NCBI RefSeq assembly: GCF_000308375.1 | Contig: NZ_BAFQ01000118.1 | Coordinates: 1-64,000 of the forward strand | DNA from: Nocardia aobensis NBRC 100429 | GTDB lineage: Bacteria; Actinomycetota; Actinomycetes; Mycobacteriales; Mycobacteriaceae | Direction of reading: 5' to 3' | Length of the DNA: 64,000 bases | Part shown: positions 56,514 through 64,000 of the stretch, one piece after another | How the letters are laid out: every line of letters begins with the position of its first letter | Position numbering within the stretch: the stretch's first letter is position 1 | The notes under the pieces: model-generated | The model's database searches: none | The model's input: the letters and a program-made list of their open reading frames with translations, nothing else | What the model was told of the DNA's origin: nothing | Position numbers and translations under genes: made by a program

Positions 56514-57374
56514 CTAACCGCTCGAGGCCCCCTGGCCGCTCAGGGCGATATCGAGGAAGCTCCGCACCGACCTGCCCGGCGCGGGACGGGTTCGCCAGGC
56601 CAGCCGCAGGGCCGAGGGCGGGGCATCGGGGACGTCGAGGTAGGCCACGCCGGGATGCGGCGCCCGGGTGCGCGCCAATTCGGGAACGGCCCCGATGCCC
56701 CGGTCGGCGGCGATCAGTTCGATCCATTCGTCGAAATTCGTGCAGGTGACGATCTCGCGCCCGGATTCGGCCGCGGGCCAACTGGTTTCGTCGGTGGTGC
56801 CGGAGACGGTGTTGACCACCAGCGGATGGGCGGCCAGATCCTGCCATCGCAGCGCCGACGCCTTCGCCAGCGGCGAGCGGGTGGAGACCGCCGCCACCCG
56901 CCGCTCGGTGCCGATGATCCGCCCGGTCATGGCGGATGGAAGCCGAATCTCCTTGCGATACAGGGCGATATCGATACGTCCCGCCGCGACGGCGGCCACC
57001 GGATCGTCGATGCGATGGATGCCGACCCGCCCGCCGCGCGCCTCGAAACGGGTGCGGACATCGGTGAACCAGTCGTCGGGCAGCAGCCAGGAGAAACCCA
57101 CCGACACCCGGGCCCGCAGCCGCAGATCGGCGGTCACGGCATCGACGTCGGCGACGATCCGGGTCGCGGCGGCCAGCAGATACTCCCCCTCCGCGGTGAG
57201 GGCGAAGCGCCGCGCGCTGCGCTCGACCAGCCGGCAGTCCAGAATCCGTTCGGCCTGCTGCACCGTGCGGGTCAGCGACGGCTGCGTGGTGTGCAGCCGG
57301 GCCGCGGCGCGGGTGTAGTTGGCTTCCTCGCACAGCACCAGGAACGCGCGCAGATGCCGCAATTCCAGGTCCAT
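56514..57374 (-). CDS. LysR-family transcriptional regulator
   Basis: A 286-residue LTTR: N-terminal helix-turn-helix MDLELRHLRAFLVLCEEANYTRAAARL (quoted in part; ~20-40), TTQPSLTRTVQ recognition helix, and a C-terminal periplasmic-binding-like effector domain. ATG 57374 is chosen since the conserved MDLELRHL starts there. Divergent from the YbfB-type MFS gene with a LysR box overlapping its own start codon, the usual autoregulation pattern. Confidence 0.9.
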   Translation of the reverse strand: MDLELRHLRAFLVLCEEANYTRAAARLHTTQPSLTRTVQQAERILDCRLVERSARRFALTAEGEYLLAAATRIVADVDAVTADLRLRARVSVGFSWLLPDDWFTDVRTRFEARGGRVGIHRIDDPVAAVAAGRIDIALYRKEIRLPSAMTGRIIGTERRVAAVSTRSPLAKASALRWQDLAAHPLVVNTVSGTTDETSWPAAESGREIVTCTNFDEWIELIAADRGIGAVPELARTRAPHPGVAYLDVPDAPPSALRLAWRTRPAPGRSVRSFLDIALSGQGASSG

Positions 57375-57387
57375 ACGCTCAGCGTAT
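57373..57387. promoter_or_regulatory. LysR box (ATACGC-TCA-GCGTAT)
   Basis: A perfect 6-bp inverted repeat containing T-N11-A (57374 to 57386), overlapping the LysR start codon and 58 bp upstream of the MFS start. Matches the classic LTTR autoregulatory site. Confidence 0.65.
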
Positions 57388-57430
57388 ACATCGTGCACAG
57401 GAAGCATTTCACCGGAACGCGACGGATCCG

Positions 57431-57436
57431 TAGCGT
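57431..57436 (+). promoter_or_regulatory. -10 element TAGCGT of the MFS gene
   Basis: TAGCGT ends 8 nt before GTG 57445 with no Shine-Dalgarno; likely leaderless. Confidence 0.4.
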
Positions 57437-57444
57437 GGATCGAC

Positions 57445-58608
57445 GTGACCATCACACTTGCTCGCCAGGCATCCCTCGCGCCCGCCCTGCGCGCCTCGGC
57501 CGGTTTGGCCGCCGCCATGGGCATCGGGCGCTTCGTCTACACGCCGCTGCTTCCGGTGATGATCGACGCCGGACGCTTCGGCGCACACACCGGCGCGATC
57601 GTGGCCGCCGCGAACTACGCCGGTTACCTGCTGGGCGCGGTCGTCCTGGCACGCTTTCCGGAATACAACGGCGGCAAGGCTTTCCGGATCTCGGCTGCCG
57701 CGCTGGTGACGAGTGAAGCGGCCATGGCTGTTCCGGCCCCCGCGATACTGCCGATCATCCTGCGGACGGTGGCCGGTGTCGCGAGCGCGGTACTGTTCAT
57801 CGGCTGCGCGCAGATCGCCGCGCGCCACGAAAACCGAAGGCGCGCAGCCGGTATCGCCTTCGCCGGAGTGGGTACGGGAATCGCGGCAACCGGTGCGCTG
57901 GTGCTGATCGCGCAATCGGTGCTGTCGTGGCAGGCGCTGTGGCTCGCCGCGGCCGCACTGACCGCCCTCCTGCTGTGGCCTGCGCTGCGGTTGGAGGTCG
58001 TCGCCGGCAGCCGTACCGGTGCGGCCACGGTGCGATCGAGACGCTCCTGGCGGCTGCTGCAGACGACCTATTTCCTGGAGGGTCTGGGCTATATCGTCCT
58101 GGGCACGTTCCTGGTCGCCGCGGTCGGCGCCACCGGACATCGGACGGCCGGCACCGCGATCTGGATCGTGGTGGGAGTCGCGGCCGCCCCGGCGACGGTG
58201 GTGTGGGGTCTGCTCGCCCGGCGGGCGACTCCGGTGATCGCGCTGGTGGCCGCGCTCGTGCTGCAATGTCTGTCCGCGCTGTTGCCGACGCTGTCGGCGG
58301 GTGTCTGGCCGGCGGTGGTGTCGGCCGCGCTGTTCGGCGCGACCTTCATGGGGATCACCCTGCTCGCCCTCGAGATCGGCGACGATCTGGCCGGGCCGGG
58401 TGCGGCGGCGACCTTGACCGCCGGATACGGACTCGGCCAGATGCTCGGTCCACTGGTGGTGGCGCCGGTGCTCGGCGACAGCTACGGCGCCGCGTTCACG
58501 ATCGCGACGCTGATCCTGGCCGTGGCAGCCGGGACAGCGATCGCGATCGGATCGGGCCGGCGCCGCGACCCTGCGGCCGCAGCGCCCACGCCGATCAGGC
58601 GAACTTGA
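57445..58608 (+). CDS. MFS transporter, YbfB/YjiJ family
   Basis: A 387-residue twelve-helix transporter. The N-terminal ASAGLAAAMGIGRFVYTPLLPVM (~15-37, in part) is the YbfB/YjiJ signature (GIGRFAYTPLLP). It retains the NYAGYLLGA second-helix motif. Substrates of this family are unknown. GTG 57445 is taken since residues upstream lack homology. Its stop overlaps the 3' end of secG by 14 bp on the opposite strand. Confidence 0.87.
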   Translation: MTITLARQASLAPALRASAGLAAAMGIGRFVYTPLLPVMIDAGRFGAHTGAIVAAANYAGYLLGAVVLARFPEYNGGKAFRISAAALVTSEAAMAVPAPAILPIILRTVAGVASAVLFIGCAQIAARHENRRRAAGIAFAGVGTGIAATGALVLIAQSVLSWQALWLAAAALTALLLWPALRLEVVAGSRTGAATVRSRRSWRLLQTTYFLEGLGYIVLGTFLVAAVGATGHRTAGTAIWIVVGVAAAPATVVWGLLARRATPVIALVAALVLQCLSALLPTLSAGVWPAVVSAALFGATFMGITLLALEIGDDLAGPGAAATLTAGYGLGQMLGPLVVAPVLGDSYGAAFTIATLILAVAAGTAIAIGSGRRRDPAAAAPTPIRRT

Positions 58609-58828
58609 TCTCGAAGCCGATGCCGAGAATGGCGATGAACCAGATCAGGCCCACGAAGATGGTGATGCGGTCGAGGTTCTTCTCGACGACCGTGGATCCG
58701 GACAGGCTCGACTGCACACCGCCACCGAACAGGCTGGACAAGCCTCCACCCTTCGCGCGGTGCAGCAACACCAGCAACACCAGCAACACGCTGGTGATGA
58801 CCAGGAGGATATCCAGGAACATTTGCAT
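58595..58828 (-). CDS. secG: Preprotein translocase subunit SecG
   Basis: A 77-residue small membrane protein of the SecYEG channel. Two helices (MFLDILLVITSVLLVLLVLLH and ITIFVGLIWFIAILGI) flank the conserved KGGGLSSLFGGG loop. Corresponds to Rv1440. Its last 14 bp overlap the MFS gene end. Confidence 0.94.
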   Translation of the reverse strand: MQMFLDILLVITSVLLVLLVLLHRAKGGGLSSLFGGGVQSSLSGSTVVEKNLDRITIFVGLIWFIAILGIGFEIKFA

Positions 58829-58849
58829 GCCGACAGTTTATGCGGATGC

Positions 58850-59596
58850 TCAGCCCACCACCGAACCGGCCGTCATCCCGCCGTCGACGACGAATTCCGC
58901 ACCGGTGCAATAGCTGGATTCGGTGCTCGCCAGAAAAACCACCAGATCCGACACCTCGGCGGGCAGGCCGAGCCGCGCCCGCACATTCTCGCCGCGATCG
59001 ACGGCGATCTCCTCGGTGACTCCGATCATCGGCGTGAGGATGCCGCCGGGATGCACCGAGTTGACCCGCACGCCCTCGGGCGCGAGTTCCAGCGCGGCCG
59101 ACTTGGTCAGTCCCCGCACCCCGAACTTCGAGGCGGTATAGGCGTGCATACCGCCCACGCCCTGGATACCGGCCGCGGAGGAAATATTGATCACCGCGGC
59201 CGGCCGGGCGGCCACCAAGGCGTCGCGCGCGGCGCTCAATCCCAGGAAGGGACCGGTCAGATTGATATCGATGACCCGCTGCCACTGCTTCTCGGTGTAG
59301 GTGCCCAGCGGGCCGCCGTCGAGGACGCCCGCATTGTTCACCAGCACGTTCAACAGGCCGAATCGTTCGACGGTGGCGGCGACGGCGGCCTGCCAGTCGG
59401 CGGACTCGGTGACGTCGAGGTGCACGTAGGCGGCCTGCTCACCCAGTTCCGCGGCCAGCGCCCGCCCAGCGTCGTCGGCGATGTCACCGAGCATCACCCG
59501 CGCACCCTCGGCGACGAAGGCCCGCGCGTGCGAGGCGCCCATGCCGGAAGCGCCGCCGCTGATGAGGGCGACTCGGCCCGTCAAACGTCCACTCAT
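58850..59596 (-). CDS. SDR similar to 3-alpha,20-beta-hydroxysteroid dehydrogenase
   Basis: A 248-residue classical SDR: ISGGASGMGASHARAF cofactor loop (~12-27), GDIADDAG for NAD selectivity, LVNNAGVL, and catalytic Ser in NISSAAG, Tyr and Lys in YTASKFG (~152-157). The GGASGMGASHA motif is typical of 3,20-beta-HSD/FabG3 (Rv2002) relatives. Likely NAD-dependent oxidation of a steroid-like alcohol. Follows the OYE gene by 35 nt in a leftward operon. Confidence 0.87.
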   Translation of the reverse strand: MSGRLTGRVALISGGASGMGASHARAFVAEGARVMLGDIADDAGRALAAELGEQAAYVHLDVTESADWQAAVAATVERFGLLNVLVNNAGVLDGGPLGTYTEKQWQRVIDINLTGPFLGLSAARDALVAARPAAVINISSAAGIQGVGGMHAYTASKFGVRGLTKSAALELAPEGVRVNSVHPGGILTPMIGVTEEIAVDRGENVRARLGLPAEVSDLVVFLASTESSYCTGAEFVVDGGMTAGSVVG

Positions 59597-59631
59597 GAAT
59601 TCGTCTCTCTCTTCTCTCTCGCCGATCCGGA

Positions 59632-60816
59632 TCAGTGGGTGGGAATGGGTGGGCCGTCCAGCCGCAGCACGCATCGGGTCCCGGTGTAGATGCTGGGCAT
59701 GCATTCGTTGCAGTGGATGCAGGCCGAGCGGGTGTCGGCATCGGACCGGATGCGCTGCAACAGATCCGGCTCGCGCAGCAGGGCGCGTCCCATCGCCATG
59801 AATTCGAAGCCTTCGCGCCGCGCCCGCCGCATATCGTCGATATCGGTGATGCCGCCCAGCAGCACCAGCGGCATCGACAGCTCGCGGCGGAATTGGCGGG
59901 CCCGTTCGAGCAGATACGTGCCGTGATACGGATATTCGCGCAGGAAGGCCTTGCCGACGAGCTTGAAGCCCAGCCGGGTCGGGCCGGGCAGCGTCTTGGC
60001 GAACGCCTGCCGTGGCGCATCGCCGTGGAACAGCAGCATGGGGTTGAGCAGCGAACTGCCCGCGGTCAGTTCGAGGGCGTCGAGTCCGCCGTCGGATTCC
60101 AGCCAGGACGCCACCTGGAGCGATTCGGCCAGCGAAAAACCGCCGCGCACACCGTCTTCCATATTCAGCTTGGCCAGAATCGCCAGCCGGCCGCCGACGG
60201 CTTCGCGCACCGCGAGGGCGATCTCGCGGGCCATCCGGGCGCGATGCTCCAAGGGCCCGCCGTAGGCGTCCTTGCGGCGGTTCAGCAGCGGGCTGAGGAA
60301 CGAGCTGACCAGATAGTTGTGACCGAAATGCAGTTCTACGGCATCGAATCCGGCTTCCTCGGCCAGCAATACCGCCCGCACGTGCGCGGCGACGAGATCC
60401 TGGATGTCGGCCACCGATGGCGACTGCATCATCTTCATGCTGAGCGGCGACCACAGCCGCGTCGGTGCCAGCGCCGGTGCCCGGTTGGAGGCGGCGTTGG
60501 CCACCGGTCCCGCGTGGCCGATCTGCGCGCTGACCTTGGCGCCTTCGGCATGGATGGCGTCGGTGAGCCGCCGCAGACCTGGTAGCGCTTCGGGGCGCAT
60601 CCAGATCTGGTGACGATCGGTGCGTCCGCCCGGCGCGACGGCACAGTAGGCGATGGTGCTCATCCCGACGCCGCCGGCCGCGATCTCCCGATGGAACTCG
60701 ATCAGTTCGTCGGTGACCAGCGCATCGGGTGTGCGGCCCTCGAAGGTGGCGGCCTTGATCACCCGGTTGCGCAGGGTGATCGGGCCCAGATCGACGGGTT
60801 CGAAAATGTCGTTCAC
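59632..60816 (-). CDS. NADH:flavin oxidoreductase (old yellow enzyme family)
   Basis: A 394-residue TIM-barrel flavoenzyme: GPITLRNRVIKAATFEGRTPD at the N-terminus (in part), VSAQIGHAGP (~97), ELHFGHNYLVSSFLSPLLNRR (~173, in part), and MGRALLREPD. The C-terminus has CIHCNEC and a later cysteine in GTRCV, resembling the Fe-S ligands of larger 2,4-dienoyl-CoA reductases, though the other domains are absent. Reduces an activated C=C bond. GTG 60816 has CAGGAG upstream and follows the TetR stop by 2 nt. Confidence 0.87.
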   Translation of the reverse strand: MNDIFEPVDLGPITLRNRVIKAATFEGRTPDALVTDELIEFHREIAAGGVGMSTIAYCAVAPGGRTDRHQIWMRPEALPGLRRLTDAIHAEGAKVSAQIGHAGPVANAASNRAPALAPTRLWSPLSMKMMQSPSVADIQDLVAAHVRAVLLAEEAGFDAVELHFGHNYLVSSFLSPLLNRRKDAYGGPLEHRARMAREIALAVREAVGGRLAILAKLNMEDGVRGGFSLAESLQVASWLESDGGLDALELTAGSSLLNPMLLFHGDAPRQAFAKTLPGPTRLGFKLVGKAFLREYPYHGTYLLERARQFRRELSMPLVLLGGITDIDDMRRARREGFEFMAMGRALLREPDLLQRIRSDADTRSACIHCNECMPSIYTGTRCVLRLDGPPIPTH

Positions 60817-60818
60817 TA

Positions 60819-61424
60819 CTACTCCTGTACGGCGGTGTGCGAAGCGGTGGAGGCGGGCACGGGCGGCGGCGCGCTCAACCCGGCGATGACGAATTCGCGC
60901 AGCGTCGCCACCGAGGACGGCGCTATGTCGTAGTCCTCGGTGCTGCCGAAGCGCATGATGATCAGGTCGAAGGCCAGTTGCCAGCGGCGGCGTGCCTCGC
61001 CGGAGGTCAGCTCGGGCAGCAGTTGCGACCACGACTCCATCCGGAACCACTGGTGCTGCCAGGACATCGGCCGCCGGCGCAGGATCAATCCGGCCAGCAG
61101 CCGCAGATGCAACCGGCCCATCGGGTCGGCGGCGAGGTCGACGAACGGCGCGAGCACCGCATCGACCACCGCCGGGACGGAGCTGGGTTCGGTGGCCGTG
61201 GCCGCCGCCAGCCCCTCGGCCCACAGCGGTCCGAGCCGATCCTCGATCAGGGCGGCGATCAGCGTTTCCTTGGAGCCGAAGTGGTAGTGCACCGCGGCCG
61301 GGTTGGCGCCCGCGGCCACGCAGATCGCCCGCACCGAGACGTCCTCGTAGCGCTCGGTCAGCAGTAACCGCTCCGCGGCCGCCAGCAGTTTGGCCCGGGT
61401 ACCCGCCGCCACCTTCTCGCCCAT
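60819..61424 (-). CDS. TetR-family regulator of the OYE/LLM cluster
   Basis: A 201-residue TetR protein with HTH VSVRAICVAAGANPAAVHYHFGSKETLI (~29-56, in part). First gene of the leftward operon tetR-OYE-SDR and divergent from the luciferase-like monooxygenase gene, with a perfect inverted repeat between. Start at ATG 61424; GTG 61412 is an alternative. Confidence 0.87.
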   Translation of the reverse strand: MGEKVAAGTRAKLLAAAERLLLTERYEDVSVRAICVAAGANPAAVHYHFGSKETLIAALIEDRLGPLWAEGLAAATATEPSSVPAVVDAVLAPFVDLAADPMGRLHLRLLAGLILRRRPMSWQHQWFRMESWSQLLPELTSGEARRRWQLAFDLIIMRFGSTEDYDIAPSSVATLREFVIAGLSAPPPVPASTASHTAVQE

Positions 61425-61454
61425 GCGGTTAGTGAACCACGACACAGGACAGGT

Positions 61455-61471
61455 TTCAATCATTGATTGAA
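61455..61471. promoter_or_regulatory. TetR operator TTCAATC-ATT-GATTGAA
   Basis: A perfect 7-bp inverted repeat with 3-bp spacer, 30 bp upstream of tetR and 120 bp upstream of the monooxygenase gene. Most likely site for the adjacent TetR. Confidence 0.7.
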
Positions 61472-61590
61472 TCAGTGAGACAAAGTGCTGCGCAACGGCG
61501 GTTTTTCCGATAGTGGACATGTCAAGGAATACTGGGGCAGCCGCCCTCGTTCAGGTGATTGAACTTTTGATCAGACCCCAGGAGGCGGCC

Positions 61591-62730
61591 ATGCAGTTCG
61601 GCATCTTCACCGTCGGCGACGTCACCGTCGATCCGACCACCGGAATCGCGCCCACCGAGGGCGAACGCATCGACGCGATGATGCGCCTGGCCCTGAAGGC
61701 CGAGGAGGTCGGGCTGGACGTGTTCGCCACCGGTGAGCACCACAATCCCCCGTTCGTGCCGTCCTCGCCGACCACTATGCTCGGCTGGGTCGCCGCGCGC
61801 ACCGAAAAGCTGCAGTTGTCGACCTCGACCACCCTCATCACCACCAACGACCCGGTGAAGATCGCCGAGGACTACGCGATGCTGCAGCATCTGTCGGGCG
61901 GCCGGGTCGATCTGATGATGGGCCGCGGCAACACCGGCCCGGTCTACCCGTGGTTCGGCAAGGACATCCGCAAGGGCGTCGAGCTCGCGATCGAGAACTA
62001 TCACCTGCTGCGCCGGCTGTGGCGCGAACCGGTGGTCGACTGGCAGGGTCAGTTCCGCACGCCGCTGCAGGGATTCACCGCCACTCCCGCACCGCTGGAC
62101 GGCACGCCGCCGTTCGTGTGGCACGGCTCGATCCGGTCGCCGGAGATCGCCGAGCAGGCCGCCTATTACGGCGACGGCTTCTTCCACAACAACATCTTCT
62201 GGAACAAGGAACACACCCAGGAGATGGTGCAGCTGTACCGGCAGCGGTTCGAGCACTACGGTCACGGCTCGGCCGACCAGGCGATCGTCGGCCTGGGCGG
62301 GCAGGTCTTCATGGCCGAGACGGAGACGGCGGCCAAGAAGTTCTTCCGGCCGTACTTCGACAACGCGCCCGTCTACGGGCACGGTCCGTCGCTGGAGGAC
62401 TTCACCGAGATGACGCCCCTGACCGTCGGTACTCCCGAGCAGGTCATCGAGCGCACCCTCGGCTTCGCCGACTACGCCGGCGACTACCAGCGCCAGCTGT
62501 TCCTGATCGACCACGCCGGCCTGCCGATCGACGTCGCCCTGGAACAGGTCGAAATCCTCGGCCGCGAGGTGGTGCCGGTGCTGCGCAAGGAATTCGAATT
62601 GCGCCGTCCCGCACACGTTCCCAGTGATCCGCCGACCCACGCGTCGCTGGTGGCCGCCGGTCCGGAGGCGCCGCACCACTTGGTCGAGCCGGCGCGCGAG
62701 CGGCTGCTGGCCGCCGCCGAGCAGGCCTGA
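61591..62730 (+). CDS. Luciferase-like FMN-dependent monooxygenase, CE1758 family
   Basis: A 379-residue bacterial-luciferase-fold enzyme beginning MQFGIFTVGDVT. FATGEHHNPPFVPSSP (~46), STSTTLITTNDPVKIAEDYA (~78) and GRVDLMMGRGNTGPVYPWFG (~105) match the LLM family that is paired with a CE1759-type FMN reductase. Uses FMNH2 and O2 to oxidise an unknown substrate. CAGGAGGCG precedes ATG 61591; the reductase follows 65 nt downstream. Confidence 0.9.
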   Translation: MQFGIFTVGDVTVDPTTGIAPTEGERIDAMMRLALKAEEVGLDVFATGEHHNPPFVPSSPTTMLGWVAARTEKLQLSTSTTLITTNDPVKIAEDYAMLQHLSGGRVDLMMGRGNTGPVYPWFGKDIRKGVELAIENYHLLRRLWREPVVDWQGQFRTPLQGFTATPAPLDGTPPFVWHGSIRSPEIAEQAAYYGDGFFHNNIFWNKEHTQEMVQLYRQRFEHYGHGSADQAIVGLGGQVFMAETETAAKKFFRPYFDNAPVYGHGPSLEDFTEMTPLTVGTPEQVIERTLGFADYAGDYQRQLFLIDHAGLPIDVALEQVEILGREVVPVLRKEFELRRPAHVPSDPPTHASLVAAGPEAPHHLVEPARERLLAAAEQA

Positions 62731-62795
62731 TTCATCCCGCAGTAATCAACCGACCGCCGTACTCATCCACCGCATCGAACGAGGGACGAAAACCC

Positions 62796-63476
62796 ATGTC
62801 GCATACCGTTGTCGTACTCACCGCCGGGTTGTCCCAGCCGTCGAGCACCCGTCTGCTCGCCGATCAGCTCGCCGATGCGGTGACCTCGGCCGTCGGCGCC
62901 CGCGGTGAGGCCGTCGACATCGAGGTCATCGAATTGCGCGATCTGGCAAGCGATCTCGCCGCCACGATGGTGTCCGGCGGTCTGCCGACCCCCGCGGTGG
63001 CGGCAGCGCGGGAGAAGGTCTCCGCCGCGGACGGTCTCATCGCCGTCACCCCGGTGTTCGCCGCGAGCTACTCCGGGTTGTTCAAGATGTTCATCGACGT
63101 GCTCGACACCGACGCGCTCAACGCCATGCCGGTGCTCGTCGCCGCCACGGCCGGAACCGCGCGGCACGCGCTGGTGCTCGAGCATGCGATGCGGCCGCTG
63201 TTCACCTATCTGCGCGCCGTCGTCGTTCCGACCGGCGTGTTCGCCGCGACCGAGGATTTCGGTTCGGCCGGACTCGGCGAGCGGATCCACCGCGCCGCGG
63301 CCGAATTCGCCACCCTCGTGGTCGCGGTGCCGACCGGTGTGGACGGCTTCCTCCCGGAACCGACCCGGGCCCGGCAGTCGGGCAACCATGTCGGCGAGGT
63401 GACGCCGTTCGCGAAGCTGCTCGCTGGCCACACGGGGCATACCCAACATCCCCATCGCCCGGCCGAACAGCGGTAG
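62796..63476 (+). CDS. NAD(P)H:FMN reductase, CE1759 family
   Basis: A 226-residue flavodoxin-fold reductase: VVLTAGLSQPSSTRLLADQL at the N-terminus (phosphate loop), DGLIAVTPVFAASYSGLFK (~76) typical of NADPH-dependent FMN reductases. It should provide FMNH2 to the monooxygenase upstream. ATG 62796; a weak GAGGGACG site precedes. Confidence 0.88.
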   Translation: MSHTVVVLTAGLSQPSSTRLLADQLADAVTSAVGARGEAVDIEVIELRDLASDLAATMVSGGLPTPAVAAAREKVSAADGLIAVTPVFAASYSGLFKMFIDVLDTDALNAMPVLVAATAGTARHALVLEHAMRPLFTYLRAVVVPTGVFAATEDFGSAGLGERIHRAAAEFATLVVAVPTGVDGFLPEPTRARQSGNHVGEVTPFAKLLAGHTGHTQHPHRPAEQR

Positions 63477-63500
63477 GACACCCCCGGCCGACGATCGGTT

Positions 63501-63518
63501 CGCCCGCTTTAGCAGGCG
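63501..63518 (+). terminator. Weak hairpin after the FMN reductase gene
   Basis: CGCCCGC-TTTA-GCAGGCG pairs with one mismatch, 24 nt after the stop. Possible terminator. Confidence 0.35.
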
Positions 63519-63546
63519 AGGGAAACATCTCGGCAGATTCACTGCT

Positions 63547-63580
63547 GCCGCCCGCGCACCGGATTCGGTGCGCGGGCGGC
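63547..63580 (+). terminator. Strong hairpin upstream of the E1 gene
   Basis: A perfect 15-bp stem (GCCGCCCGCGCACCG paired with CGGTGCGCGGGCGGC) around a GATT loop, 70 nt after the FMN reductase stop and 21 nt before the next start. Placement favours terminating the monooxygenase operon, or an attenuator-like leader structure. Confidence 0.55.
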
Positions 63581-63601
63581 CGCAGGCGACATGATGGAGG
63601 G

Positions 63602-64000
63602 GTGACAACGGGCCCCGAAGAGCTTCTCGACGAATGGTTGCGTATTTCCCTGCGAGAGGTGCGGCCGGGACCGCGCCGCGCCGCCACCGATCCGATCGGC
63701 AGCGGTAGTCCGATCACCGTCGGGACATGTCTGGAGTTGTTCGATGCCCAGGCCACGAGCCGGCATCTGGATATCGCGGCGCGGCGGCTCGGCGTGGCGA
63801 AACGCGGGTACTACAGCATCGGCTCCAGCGGCCACGAGGGCAATGTGGTGCTGGCACAGGCATTGCGCAGCACCGATCCGGCGCTGCTGCACTACCGGTC
63901 GGGCGCCTTCTTCGTGCATCGCTGCCGCCAGGTCCCGGGGCTGGATCCGATTCGTGACGTGCTGCTGGGTGTCGTCGCGGCGGCCACGGAACCGATCTCG
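63602..64000 (+). CDS. TPP-dependent dehydrogenase E1 component (partial, cut by window end)
   Basis: The first 133 residues of a thiamine-diphosphate E1 protein, open to the window end. ELFDAQATSRHLDIAARRL, GYYSIGSSGHEGNVVLA and DPALLHYRSGAFF match the alpha half of the branched-chain 2-oxoacid dehydrogenase-type E1; in actinobacteria these are often alpha-beta fusions. GTG 63602 follows GGAGGG closely and a CATGAT hexamer (63590-63595), so ribosome binding or a leaderless start is possible. Confidence 0.75.
   Translation, partial: MTTGPEELLDEWLRISLREVRPGPRRAATDPIGSGSPITVGTCLELFDAQATSRHLDIAARRLGVAKRGYYSIGSSGHEGNVVLAQALRSTDPALLHYRSGAFFVHRCRQVPGLDPIRDVLLGVVAAATEPIS

Overview
The window is GC-rich, has many GTG starts, and its central block matches the gene order known from Mycobacterium tuberculosis around Rv1440-Rv1466: secG, pgl, opcA, zwf, tal, tkt, ctaB, qor, ctaA, an ABC exporter pair, mptB, sufR and the SUF operon. 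Together with the lipomannan mannosyltransferase this points to a mycolic-acid actinomycete, most likely Nocardia or a close relative. The genus is inferred. SufB carries no intein. No tRNA, rRNA, CRISPR array or insertion sequence was recognised.

Region by region. 1-4565: a dihydroxyacetone-kinase pair (DhaK, DhaL), a small secreted protein and a DHA2-type drug exporter. 4566-9502: an accessory stretch with a wrecked AAA/DUF4143 ATPase, a divergent cold-shock-like protein, secreted and unknown small proteins, an XRE regulator followed by a CYTH-domain protein, and about 0.8 kb of gene-free, apparently decayed DNA. 9503-16763: a tightly packed six-gene leftward sugar operon (GH43-like propeller glycosidase, FucI-family isomerase, FGGY kinase, GH172/DUF2961 enzyme, zinc alcohol dehydrogenase, second FGGY kinase) with no transporter and no secretion signals. 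17083-24413: small housekeeping or unknown genes, a G6PDH paralogue with an altered active-site motif coupled to a C-terminal scrap of a KDG kinase, Ku, and an RDD membrane protein. 24501-26371: an acyl-CoA dehydrogenase and a secreted DUF4189 protein.

26470-53643 is the conserved core. sufRBDCSUT runs leftward from a site matching the M. tuberculosis SufR operator. mptB, the ABC pair and ctaA run rightward. Then come an APH-like kinase, an FmdB protein, an LCM-type methyltransferase, a secreted PheC-like dehydratase, qor, a TetR/FAD-monooxygenase pair, a membrane-anchored NERD-like protein, ctaB, and the pentose-phosphate operon tkt-tal-zwf-opcA-pgl. ctaA and ctaB share an identical 11-bp promoter element.

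53661-64000 is catabolic: a tautomerase, an epoxide-hydrolase-like protein and a DHRS1-like SDR flanking a KstR-like box, a flavin reductase domain protein, a LysR/MFS pair, secG, then an SDR, an OYE-family oxidoreductase and TetR divergent from a luciferase-like monooxygenase/FMN reductase pair, and the start of a TPP-dependent E1 gene cut by the window end.

The sugar operon, the PPP operon and the DHA kinase are compatible with routing unusual pentoses or trioses into central metabolism. The most original hypothesis is that the sugar operon handles D-arabinofuranosyl sugars, the building block of the organism's own arabinogalactan. At least nine genes show a TANNNT-like hexamer 6-8 nt before the start codon with no ribosome-binding site, the signature of leaderless mRNAs.
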